Shown: positions 13,501 to 23,809 of the stretch, one piece after another
How the letters are laid out: each line of letters begins with the position of its first letter
How positions within the stretch are numbered: the first letter of the stretch is position 1
Origin: Nipponacmea schrenckii
Lineage: Eukaryota > Mollusca > Gastropoda > Lottiidae
NCBI GenBank assembly: GCA_030562195.1
Contig: JAUJPP010000005.1
Span: 40,597,106 to 40,661,105 of the forward strand
Length of the DNA: 64,000 nucleotides
Direction: 5' to 3'
The notes under the pieces: model-generated
Database searches by the model: none
What the model was told of the DNA's origin: nothing
Seen by the model: the letters and a program-made list of their open reading frames with translations, nothing else
Translations under genes and position numbers: made by a program

Positions 13501-16500
13501 GACGTCAATTGGAAAGACTATGGTTGGGATGGGGCTCGTAGAATGAGACGAGAGATTGAAAATGAGGGCTGGTGGGACAAGCGCCAGTTGAAAGGAATGA
13601 CCAATGGTTTTGACTATATGTTGACGAGTGGAAAAACTAAACGGGCTGCTACCATCAATGATTTGAATAAATGGATAATGAGCGATATCGACAAAGTGAA
13701 TTTCGGAGATGATGATTGGCTGGGACAGATTGCCATGGCAATAGTAACTTGGAGAGAAAGGGCAATGGCGGAGAGTGGTGGAAAAGTTCTGACAAATGGC
13801 GACACACCAAATCCAATAGATAATGCCGATATAGATGCTCAGAATGTTCTACCTATTGACACCACAACATCGAACCCTGGTTGGAATACTACACCAAATC
13901 CTACAGTCGAGGCTATAACGGATATACAGATAGGAACAGATGCACCGAGAGCTTTGAATACTCCTACTGAAACGAACGATATCAACAACGGTGTTGAAGC
14001 TGATACACAGAAAATAAAGGCCCCTCGAGGTTTGAGAGGTCCGTGGAATGCAGATTACGTCGCTGGTGATTATAGTTGGGGTAAACCACCTCTGGTTAGT
14101 CCCGAAAGCATATACAATGGAGACTACAACTGGTTAGATTATGCTCTTGGAAACCTTCTAGATACTGGAAATCAAGGTGATTATAATTGGGGGGCAGTGG
14201 ATAACATCGGTCAGCAGCCTCCAGTTCTCGAAAATCAAGCTAATCCTGAAGGAAATGGAGCCGATGTTGGCTTCGAGACAAATCCAAAGATGATGGACGG
14301 TACGAACTTATTTAATGTAGATTATGGGAACACTGATTACGGGTTTGATGGACAGAATCAGGTTGCTCAAGCCAAGGGAGATAACGCGGTAGCTGACACT
14401 GGAAATGTTAAGCAATTTAAAGAGGTCATTGGTGAAGTGAATCCGGAAACCCAGGCTGCCACTGACGGAACTGTTCTTAAAATTCAAGAAAAGGTTATGG
14501 GTGAAGTGAATCCGGAAAATCAAGCTACCACTGAAGGAACCGTTCGAAAGCCTCAACAAAACGTTTCGGTTGAAGTAAATCCGGAAAACCAAGCTACCAC
14601 TGAAGGAACCGTTCGAAAGCCTCAACAAAAAGTTTTGGGTGAAGTGAATCCAGATTATCAAATGACTACTGATGGAAACATTGATCAAATCAATGCTGTT
14701 GATCAACCGATAACTGGTGAGACGAATTGGCAGGATAATGGATGGCAAGCCGCAAGACAAACTGGAAATGCTAAATGGTTGGGGGATTTCAACTGGGGCG
14801 ATTACGGATGGGGTGGCAATACGAACGACAGAAAGAGGCGAGAGGTTGAAAATGAAGGTTGGTGGGATGTCCGTAAACTGACAATGCCATTGGATAATAA
14901 TTATGGCTGGAACGACTATGGATTAAGCATGGAAAGAGTAAAAAGAGCCGGTACCAATATGAAAATTGCCAAAGCTGTAAACGAGTGGGTGTTGAGAGAC
15001 ATACACAATGTGAATTTTGCCGATGATGACTGGCCAGGAATGATTGCTCAGTCTATTGCTACATGGAAAAGACATTTCATTAAAACTGGACATAAAGCTG
15101 TGGGCTTTGACCAGATGCCAGAACGAAAAGCAGCTAACGCAATTGATGGTGTAACAGCTACTGTAAATGATGTTACAACCACTATCGCCACCGATGGTGC
15201 AACAGCTACCCAAAACGGTGTAATGGCGACCGGGATCGACGAAACAATTCCTACAAATCCGCCTACACGCAGCACTACCAACGGACCATTAAATGGTGCA
15301 GTAGATGTTGTAACGAACAATGGTGCAGAGTTGAATAATTTAGATGGTCCTTTAAAAATGGCGGTTAATGTCTGGAATGATTATGGCGTTTCGAATACGG
15401 ATTACCGTGTACCGGAAACCACGACTTTCACTTGGTCCACAGATTCTCAAAACTACCCCGATTGGAATACCCAAATTACACCAACAACAAATACCATGGA
15501 CGCTGATCCTCTGATAGAAAACTGGAAAAGGCAAATCAAACAAGCTAGCGAAACTGGTCAGACAGCTCCCGAACCAATGGCATCAAATGACTATCTTGGT
15601 GGTGAACCCAATCCAATAAGCCAAGTGATTGATGCAGCAACTGGGGACAGCACTGTTGTAAAATATCCTTATAGCAATGTCTTGGCGGAAATCAGTGTAG
15701 TTCCAGATACAAAAAAGAATAGTACCATTAATCAGCAGAAGCGTGGAGGAGTGGAGGATGAACTGAAAACAATGGACAACGCTGAAGGTCTTGCAGTAAG
15801 AGCAATAAAGACGCCAACTAACAATCAAGCAGAATCCCAAATTTCAAATAACCCAATTGCTAATCCAACAGTGGACGGTGATAAGTGGATGCAAACTGAT
15901 GGAACTGGTACCATTACTGATACAGAGACAAAACAGTCCTTTACTAATGCCCAGATCAAAAAGCTGAAAAAAATCGCTGCCGGAAATGGAGTAAATGTTG
16001 ATGGAGGTCCTGGGGATCTCAATGAAATAAATTGGTTTGACTATGCCGGTTTTGGAGAATACGAAGGCGGAGTAAAAGAATTTAATGGTGGGTTTTTTGA
16101 AGAACCAGCTATACAGAAGCTCGAAACTGAAGCTGGAAATGCTGAGACAAACGATTATAATTGGATCGATTACGGTAGGCCACAGCAGTTTACGGATTAT
16201 GACGGACTGCAAAAAGGGTTGGACGGAAATGCTGTAGAGGGCGTTCAAAACCAGCCCGATTACAATGTATTTGAATTTAGCACTGCGGGATTCGTCGACG
16301 GCCAGAATGGTCAGAAAGGGGAAGGGGGTAACGAACAATGGCAACCAAGTGGTATTCCTTGGGCGGATTATGGCGGTAACCGAATGAAAAGGGGAATAGA
16401 TCAAATAGAGGTATCAGAAAGAACCAAAATGAAACCTGTCTTGAGCAGGGGTCAAAGAATTCAACTTGTGCAGACCCTTTTAAAGTCAGCCCTGAAGAAC

Positions 16501-17316
16501 CATCGAGCAGATACAAAAAAGTTTTATCAACAAAGGGCAACAACTCATCAAGACACAAATAGACAAAAGTTGAAAACAAAAGGAGATATTGCTGCTAGCA
16601 GAAAATGGTTATCCAGACGATTAGCGGCTTATAATATTCTTGACAGATTACCTCTAAGACGATATATTGCTCCCAGCGAATTCGACAATTGGTGGACCAG
16701 AAAACAAATCAATGGCGGCGGGCGGGAAAATGGCAGAAACAAGCGTGGCGTATTCGGACGTAAAGACGCCGGTCATGACGTCAACAATATTGGTAGACGT
16801 GTTTCGATGCCGGACGACAATTTTAGGCGGCATGAATTTTCAAGTAGCTTGCTTATTGGTCATAGAGCTATCAAGAACCAGTTTGCCGACGGTCTTTATG
16901 GAAATCAAGATACCGCTAAGAATCCAAGTTGGAACAACGGGCTAATCCTGTCCAAATTCCAGGGTAATGATATCAAAAGATCTACCGTCCCAAATGATCG
17001 TTCTTTTATGGCTACCGGATCTTCCGTCAATGAAGAATCTCCTTTAACTAATACTGGTGTGGATTTTAGAGCCTTAGCTCCACTAACAGTGAAACCTAAA
17101 CCGGAAGTTAATGATCGTGATGTAAAGCCATTTATGAAAGCAGATCGAATTGCTCAGTTACCCGGCGGTGTAGACCTACCTAAAATCGTTCCGGATCAGT
17201 ATCGAGACAATACATTAGGGAAGAAGTTAGATACTGTTCTAAAGATGAGCGATGCTGGACGAGGGTATATTGAAAGTGTTCAAAACAATAAAGACCGATC
17301 CTCTAAGAGCGTGTAA
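10600..17316 (+). CDS. Giant cysteine-free secreted protein, unknown family
   Basis: Two exons: 10600-10648 and 11138-17316, joined across a 489-bp intron (donor GTAAGT, acceptor TTTTACAG, phase 1). The first exon adds a classical signal peptide, MRSTIYFVLSMLSQFIGVID, and its ATG has a purine at -3. The predicted product is 2075 residues with no cysteine. It is rich in Asn, Asp, Gly, Thr, Gln and Trp/Tyr. Visible parts: four repeats of a ~40-residue module (near residues 217-264, 448-491, 853-898, 1287-1336), each directly after a basic cleavage site; about ten W-x-DYGW or DYNW-like motifs; Thr/Pro-rich linkers; a 23-residue tandem repeat; and a basic C-terminal part from about residue 1769. 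Eight R-X-K/R-R furin-type sites suggest a secreted precursor cut into many pieces. I do not recognise a known family. An extracellular matrix, adhesive, shell, mucus or peptide-precursor role are all open. The two-exon model is inferred, with no transcript support. Confidence 0.8.
10649..11137 (+). other. Intron 1 of the secreted-protein gene
   Basis: It starts GTAAGTTAT and ends with a pyrimidine-rich tract and TTTTACAG. The exon frame after the acceptor stays open from 11138 to the first internal ATG at 11233. A start at 11233 would lack a signal peptide. Joining to the first exon in phase 1 gives an uninterrupted frame with a hydrophobic leader, which is why I prefer the upstream start. 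Confidence 0.75.
11737..11880 (+). other. Repeated module 1 of the secreted protein
   Basis: This begins right after R-K-K-R (residues 213-216). Its core reads NQWVMRGISNVNFADIDW, then GQIARAIAKW. Two predicted amphipathic helices appear to flank the VNFADxDW turn. It is the most divergent of the four copies. Confidence 0.75.
12430..12561 (+). other. Repeated module 2 of the secreted protein
   Basis: This begins right after R-N-K-R (residues 444-447). Its core is NEWILQDIRKVNFADDDW followed by LGQIAMAIAVW. Trp, Asp and Ile positions match modules 3 and 4. Confidence 0.75.
13645..13782 (+). other. Repeated module 3 of the secreted protein
   Basis: This begins right after K-T-K-R (residues 849-852). 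Its core is NKWIMSDIDKVNFGDDDW followed by LGQIAMAIVTW. A segment just before it (ENEGWWD between R-M-R-R and K-R) recurs before module 4, so a unit of about 100 residues was duplicated. Confidence 0.75.
14425..14690 (+). repeat. 23-residue coding tandem repeat
   Basis: About four in-frame 69-bp units start at 14425, 14494, 14563 and 14632. The core is GEVNPENQATTEGTVRKPQQ. Units 2 and 3 are almost identical in DNA and so recently duplicated, while units 1 and 4 are more diverged. The stretch is a likely site of length polymorphism. Confidence 0.9.
14947..15096 (+). other. Repeated module 4 of the secreted protein
   Basis: This begins after R-V-K-R (residues 1283-1286). Its core is NEWVLRDIHNVNFADDDW followed by PGMIAQSIATW. 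It is preceded by WGDYGW, R-K-R-R and ENEGWWD in the same order as module 3. Confidence 0.75.
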
Positions 17317-17752
17317 AATTAGCAATTATTGAAGTGTCTCAGAGTGTTATTAACGGAAACAATTAACATAAGTCAGAGATTCGAAAGTGGTTAATCAAGA
17401 GCTAAAAGAAAAAACGAACAAACATAAGGGTTCGTCTTATTATACATAAGACTACGTTCAGAAAAAATACAAACATACCGAATTGTATATAATGAAATAA
17501 GTTTCAAGGCTAACCCTTATCCACTGAAATTGACGATAGTAAGAAATAGTGTTTATGTTCGACAAAGTGACCCGTAAGAGTACTAGTGTAAAATATTCAG
17601 AAATCTCGAAGTGTCCTTTGCATAGCGGATTCTAATTTGTCATTCCTTGTATTGAAATCACTCTTTATTGAACTGAGGTGGTGACTACATGACTAAAGCA
17701 ACGTTTATTATATTTTATATTTTATTTATATTTTATTGTGTTTTACAAATTG

Positions 17753-17771
17753 AATAAAAATGTTAAATAAA
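17753..17771 (+). promoter_or_regulatory. Polyadenylation signals of the secreted-protein gene
   Basis: Two AATAAA hexamers (17753-17758 and 17766-17771) lie about 440 bp after the stop codon. They are a plausible 3' end for the transcript. Confidence 0.55.
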
Positions 17772-18086
17772 CTATAGTTGAATATCTCGGAAATCGAAAA
17801 AAAATTCGACTGGATTAAACTCGATTACAGTCCTTCAAACATTACAGCACCATTCTCGACCGTTGTCAATACAGGATGTAACAGCCCCGTCGCCAGGGCT
17901 GAATTGGTGCTAGGAAATTTCGAAAACTAGAAGCAAGAAAGCCCCAATCAAAATGTTCATCTCTTTGCATTTTTGGAATCAATCTTTGCTAACTGAGGAA
18001 AGGCGATTGGTGGGTCTAATTCTAACTAGCCGGGGTCCAGTCCCCATGGACACCACCCTAACGACGGAGCTGGGATATAGGCTGAT

Positions 18087-18482
18087 TAGGGCTGCAACGA
18101 TTTTAAACTCATCCAAAGATATATTGTGATAATATTCGCGATTCATTTCTTAATAAGGGAAATTAAAGAAATAGTAGATATTTTAAGATTAATTTTGTCA
18201 TCATCAGGCACATGAGAACAAAGAGGGGTAAAGCATTGTGAAAATTTATTTTTAATCTTTGAAGTCAGAATTGATATAAGCTATTTTGATATGAAAAGTT
18301 TGATTAAAAATCAGATCATGACACAAACATCTTGTATACGCGAGATTTGTGTAATTTGTTATTAAAGGGAGGTAATAAATAATCGCGGCCATACATCGCG
18401 ATTATTTAATTACAACACAAAGCAGCGATTAGATGGAAAGAATCGCAGTTCCTTGATTCAACTACCAATCGTTTCAGCCCTA
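18087..18482. mobile_element. hAT-like MITE, about 396 bp
   Basis: The left end reads TAGGGCTGCAACGATT and the right end is the inverse of TAGGGCTGAAACGATT. This pair resembles common hAT-superfamily termini. The interior has GATTCTTT and ATCGCG-rich inverted pieces and no transposase. I could not find a clear 8-bp target duplication, so the insertion may be old. Confidence 0.6.
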
Positions 18483-18716
18483 TCTTATACCATAGTGTTT
18501 TCGAATATTTCTCAGTGTACATTGCGTGGAAAGTTATTGATATCTCAGTATAAATCAGGCAGTTAAGAAGTTTTAGAATACAGAATGTGACTTCGCCTTT
18601 TGAATTTTGAGTGGAGAATCTGACGTAAAACAAATTATTGATACGGACATTATATCCAGATATTGTTTGTCTAATCTGTATTTTAACTAGGTTAATGGTC
18701 CTCAAACAGACCAATA

Positions 18717-20425
18717 CATTCAATAATGATCTAACAAACAGTCCTATACTTTCAATAATGATCTAACAAACAGTCCTATACTTTCAATAATGATCTAACA
18801 AACAGTCCTATACTTTCAATAATGATCTAACAAACAGTCCTATACTTTCAATAATGATCTAACAAACAGTCCTATACTTTCACTAATGATCTAACAAACA
18901 GACCTATACATTCAATAATGATCTAACAAACAGACCTATACTTTCAATAATGATCTAACAAACAGACCTATACTTTCAATAATGATCTAACAAACAGTCC
19001 TATACTTTCAATAATGATCTAACAAACAGTCCTATACTTTCAATAATGATCTAACAAACAGTCCTATACTTTCAATAATGATCTAACAAACAGTCCTATA
19101 CTTTCACTAATGATCTAACAAACAGACCTATACATTCAATAATGATCTAACAAACAGACCTATACTTTCAATAATGATCTAACAAACAGACCTATACTTT
19201 CACTAATGATCTAACAAACAGACCTATACCTTCAATAATGATCTAACAAACAGTCCTATACTTTCAATAATGATCTAACAAACAGCCCTATACATTCAAT
19301 AATGATCTAACAAACAGACCAATACCTTCAATAATGATCTAACAAACAGTCCTATACATTCAATAATGATCTAACAAACAGACCAATACCTTCAATAATA
19401 ATCTAACAAACAGTCCTATACTTTCAATAATGATCTAACAAACAGTCCTATACTTTCAATAATGATCTAACAAACAGACCTATACTTTCAATAATGATCT
19501 AACAAACAGTCCTATACTTTCAATAATGATCTAACAAACAGTCCTATACTTTCAATAATGATCTAACAAACAGTCCTATACATTCAATAATGATCTAACA
19601 AACAGTCCAATACATTCAATAATGATCTAACAGTCCTATACTTCAATAATGATCTAACAAACAGACCTATACTTTCAATAATGATCTAACAAACAGTCCT
19701 ATACTTTCAATAATGATCTAACAAAGAGTAAATACTTTCAATAATGATCTAACAAACAGTCCAATACTTTCAATAATGATCTAACAAACAGTCCTATACT
19801 TTCAATAATGATCTAACAAACAGTCCAATACATTCAATAATGATCTAACAAACAGTCCTATACTTTCAATAATGATCTAACAAACAGTCCTATACTTTCA
19901 ATAATGATCTAACAAACAGTCCAATACTTTCAATAATGATCTAACAAACAGACCTATACTTTCAATAATGATCTAACAAACAGACCTATACATTCAATAA
20001 TGATCTAACAAACAGACCTTCTATCTTGTGTTACAATCATTATTTAACTTATTGGACTGTTTGACACCAGATATTGTTTGTGTAATCTGTATTTAAGTAG
20101 GTTAATGATCCTCAAACAGACCAATACTTTCAATAATGATCTAACAAACAGTCCAATACTTTCAATAATGATCTAACAAACAGACCTATACTTTCAATAA
20201 TGATCTAACAAACAGACCTATACTTTCAATAATGATCTAACAAACAGACCTATACTTTCAATAATGATCTAACAAACAGACCTTCTATCTTGTGTTACAA
20301 TCATTATTTAACTTATTGGACTGTTTGACACCAGATATTGTTTGTCTAATCTGTATTTAAGTAGGTTAATGATCCTCAAACAGACCTATGCTTTCAATAA
20401 TGATCAAACAAACAGACCTTCTATA
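18717..20425. repeat. 32-bp satellite array with 110-bp spacer units
   Basis: The unit is TTCAATAATGATCTAACAAA then CAGTCCTATACT. There are about 40 copies to 20020, then a ~110-bp unrelated spacer (CTTCTATCTTGTG...CTCAAACAGACC), five more copies, another spacer and a last copy. Related spacer sequence also precedes the array near 18655 and follows the inserted element at 21534-21640. A variant marked CACTAATG recurs 224 bp apart (18881 and 19105), which is seven units. Confidence 0.93.
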
Positions 20426-20502
20426 GATGTTTAAAGGTGGGCTTATGTCGGCTTGCGACGCTCCTCGATTGTTGGCAACTGGCAGATCCAGTCAGTTGCC
20501 GC

Positions 20503-20531
20503 AACTGTCGGCCTGTGGTAGGCCGACAGTT
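20503..20531. repeat. Perfect 12-bp hairpin inside the element
   Basis: AACTGTCGGCCT, a 5-base loop, then its exact reverse complement AGGCCGACAGTT. It sits in the subterminal region, where GTCGGCAACTG-like motifs recur and may be transposase-binding sites. Confidence 0.85.
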
Positions 20532-20793
20532 CCTGCCGACCTGAGTTGGCTTACGACGCAACTAGCCTCCTTGCGACTGTCGGCAACTGAGATTCAGCCA
20601 GATCCAGTGAGTCGCGCATGTTCTACTCTGGCCTACGAGTTCCAGGTAGTTGCCGACGATCCTTAGCGATCGTAGCGATCTGAGTCCAACCTACTCCCCG
20701 ACGCAACTGAGTTGTAGATATTAGCCAATCAACGCGCGCTTATTTTAGTCCCTGCTTGGAGGCGTTAGTATCTAAAGTCAAGCAGAAATCAAG

Positions 20794-20940
20794 ATGGCTG
20801 CTGAATGGTCTGACTAGCTCGAAATTAAATTAATTGAACTATGGCAGGAAAGACATGCGTTATTTACTACTTCGAGTAAGGAATACTCAAATAAAAACAC
20901 TAAAAACCGGGAACACGCCATGGCCTCTTCCAGTAGTGCC
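20794..20940 (+). pseudogene. Decayed MADF/Myb-like transposon ORF remnant
   Basis: The start ATGGCTGCTGAATGG is followed by an in-frame TAG after seven codons. The same frame then continues with ELWQERHALF and KEYSNKNTKN and ends at a TAG in 20939-20943. The pattern of Leu-Ile-x-Leu-Trp then a Ser-Lys-x-Tyr segment is typical of the first helix of MADF domains. The remainder of the domain is missing. Confidence 0.5.
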
Positions 20941-21639
20941 TAGCTCTTCTTTTGTGGCGCCGAGCAACGACGAGGGCAACTGCTTCTGCTTCACCTGCTC
21001 TCCATCTCACTTCTGCCTCGACTACATATTTGATCACCGTGTTCAAATAATCTTAAGTCTGAAAAAAGCAATATTTCACTCAACTACAATTGACCAGAAT
21101 TAATCTTTCATAGATAACATGTGTAGTATTTCATGTTGATGTTCTTAATTTGTACGAGTTTTTCATGAGAATTGAGTGAAATAATCATATTAACACTGAA
21201 AAATGGGGTTAAAATATGACTACAGGTAGTCGAAGTACCAAGGAAGCGTTGCAAAACTTTAAAAAAAAGTTAAAAATGAAGACACAAAGCTTACAACGTG
21301 AAGTTTCATGGGCGCCGCCATGTTGAAATGTATCACATGGCCGTCGAAAACTGAACGAGTCGTAGACAGTCGCAGCCGACGTGAGCGCTCTTACGATTAG
21401 CGAAAGCCAGTTGCAGCTGTATCCGTCCAGATCCGTCGAGGAGCGTCGCAGCCGACCTGAGCGCTCCGATTTGATCAGTTCTAGCTAGATGCCGACAATC
21501 GAGGAGCGTCGCAAGCCTACATATGCCCACCTTTACAATCATTATTTAACTTATTGGACTGTTTGACACCAGATATTGATTGTGTAATCTGTATTATAAG
21601 TAGGTTAATGGTCCTCAAACAGTCCAATGTGTTCTATAA

Positions 21640-22029
21640 TGACTTAACATGCATTACGATCATTACTGAACTTAATTCACTACTTTCGGCTATTAACCTT
21701 TACTTATATCCTGTCATTAAATATTAATTGATTTTTCTATTTAATTATTTTTATTTAAGCGAAGTAATATTGATTGATTGGATTGTCTCCCTTTAACCTA
21801 TGATTATGAAATCTATGAATATTTACGGTTTGTTTGGAATATAAATGATTAAGTCCGCCAGTTAAAGAATTGTATGTAATGATTGACGGTTATAAAGAAA
21901 TGGTAGAATTATCGACCATCTACTAGACAGGATTCTCTAATAGGTAGGGTTGTTTTTCCATTTCGCCTGCATAGTTTAGGGTGGAAGGTTACTCACGGTA
22001 ATGTCAAATCTATTCAGGAAAGAAATGAA
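21640..22029. other. Intergenic, nothing recognised
   Basis: AT-rich sequence between the satellite remnant and a SINE. I see no exon, RNA gene or transposon end. Confidence 0.4.
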
Positions 22030-22354
22030 ATAAAATAATTTGAGTTTTACGTCCTACTCTTCTGCTAATGGGCTAATGAAGACGGTTAACACCATGCAGA
22101 GTGCAATGAGGGAAATTTTTCCAGGTATTAGCCTACTCTTTTTGCGATTTCTAACTGTCGAGGGATCTTTAACATGCACAGTATACAGCCGCGGTTAATT
22201 GTCCCAGCCCGTAGCACCTACGACCTGCATCACTGACAAGGGTAAACCGGGCTGAAAAATCCGAAAAGTTCATCTCGACTTCTGCTAGGATTGAACCCTG
22301 GACCCTATGGTAAGTGAGCTAGCATCAAACTCACTGAGCCACCCACAGCTTCCC
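22030..22354 (-). mobile_element. tRNA-derived SINE, copy B
   Basis: On the minus strand, a head with GGTGGCTCAGTGAG (A-box-like) and GGGTTCAATCC (B-box-like) is followed by a body that matches the copy at 39411-39769. The body includes TTTTTCAGCCC, AAAGATCCC, GCAAAAAGAGTAGGC and the 3' end CATTAGCCCA...GACGTAAAACTC. AAATAAT flanks both sides and may be the target duplication. Confidence 0.8.
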
Positions 22355-23805
22355 AAATAATAAGAGATAGAGCACCCTTATCTACAATATAGGATGTTCG
22401 TAGCAATCTCTTGGTTTAACGCTCGATTATATGTTGGCGGTAACTGAAACTGTAACTGCTGATTGGATAGGTTAGCATCCTACCATGTGGTATTAATTAG
22501 AATATTCAAGTATTTCAAGCATAGCAATAAACTAATATGTCAAGTTAACAGTTGTAAAGGTATAGAGCCATCTGTTGATGACGTTGATGTTGATATACTG
22601 TGGATAATCTGATATAGCAATGATAGTTAAAGTGAAGGGAAATGGTGCTGATGATGTGTTAACGCCATGAATATAACCACAAAGGAATTGAACAGGAAAA
22701 TAATTACAAATATTTCAACAAGCTATGTTGATAGTATAAAGTTTGGTACCAGGTTTATAAAATCAACAATAATTTAGATGTACATTTTTCGTTTCTGTCA
22801 AACTTTGACTGGGAAATTCCCATTTTATTTCCAGTACCAATCTAGACTCTTCCTAGGTCTACAATATGAAGTTAAAATGAACACATCCAACCGTGAATAG
22901 ATGAGGTACGACGTACGATGCGGTGTCCTTTGTGGGTATATCTCTACATAGTTCAAAGCGAATCATGCCTGCACCCTGTCCGAGCTGGTACCTGTATAAT
23001 ATTCAAATTTCTTCTGTGTCGATTATCTTACATCGGGCATCGCACCATACACCGCTCCTAGAGAACATTTGACGTCCGACGTCTACTTCCGGTTTTATAG
23101 CTGCCCGAAAACAGCAAAATTCGCAACTTTGGACTGCTCTACAACGTGACCTAATTAATTTAGAGGGTTATTTTTTTCAGATTCTTAAGCTTTTTTCCAA
23201 TGATTCATAACAAAAGATTTAAAATGAAATTTTCATTTTTGCACTTTTAGAATTAAAGTACATTTTGCTTTTTTGAAATGCATGTGTGTATTATCTCGTG
23301 ATCTATAAGATGTACAAGCTTCAAATTTGTACCGTGACTTAACATTTTGAATTTAATTAGATTTACGCCAAAAAAATTGAGATGGGCGTGGCACATCCGG
23401 GTGAACTTCAAATTTACCATTTTTATGGGTCAGCGAATTACGTCTATAGGAAATAACGTTTTTCAAAGAACTACTTTGCACGCAGATACCACACTGCTTT
23501 GGCCAATTTATCCCAGAAAATCATATGTTTCGGCCTGTTTGTTGCATTTTTGCGACAATAGCAAAGTCCCACTCTGTGCCATAATTGGCTTTAGTTCTTT
23601 ACCATAGTTGGATCTTTAACTTACAAAACTGGTAACGAGAAAAAAAAACGATAACGGTTAAAAAGATCTTAATACCAATACGATGTCAGTGGTATGAACC
23701 TACGTTTTCTTTCCGTTCACGCTAATTTCCCCATTTTAATGTTTACCCCATTGACTATTATTTCTGTTTACATACTTTCTTGTACGCTATTCTTTGCCCA
23801 TTTAA
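22355..23805. other. Intergenic, nothing recognised
   Basis: Unique AT-rich DNA. The short open frame at 23347-23607 shows no domain and no splice context. I see no gene. Confidence 0.4.
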
Positions 23806-23809
23806 CATT

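Larger units (their letters stand above)
20434..21533. mobile_element. PIF/Harbinger-like non-autonomous element, 1.1 kb
   Basis: The terminal inverted repeats are about 50 bp: left AAGGTGGGCTTATGTCGGCT, right the inverse of AAGGTGGGCATATGTAGGCT, both continuing TGCGACGCTCCTCGATTG. The flanks give a TA or TTA duplication. The interrupted 110-bp satellite spacer is whole at 20021 and 20281, so the empty site can be read directly. Inside, from the ATG at 20794, a frame reads MAAEWSD, a stop, then EIKLIELWQERHALFTTSSK, which resembles the start of MADF/Myb-like proteins carried by Harbinger elements. The element is GC-richer than its surroundings. No transposase remains. The superfamily call rests on the TTA-like duplication and the MADF remnant. 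Confidence 0.75.

Noticed and set aside
11062..16579. Minus-strand and alternate-frame ORFs across the large exon
   Set aside because: They are shadows of a long biased-composition exon. None has a domain or splice context.
11233..17316. Naming the large protein as a specific shell, byssal or neuropeptide precursor
   Set aside because: Cleavage sites and composition fit several such classes, and I recognise no diagnostic family sequence, so any name would be a guess.
20427..21103. Two short ORFs as host genes
   Set aside because: They lie inside the inverted-repeat element. The first is part of its subterminal region, and the second is out of frame with the MADF-like remnant.
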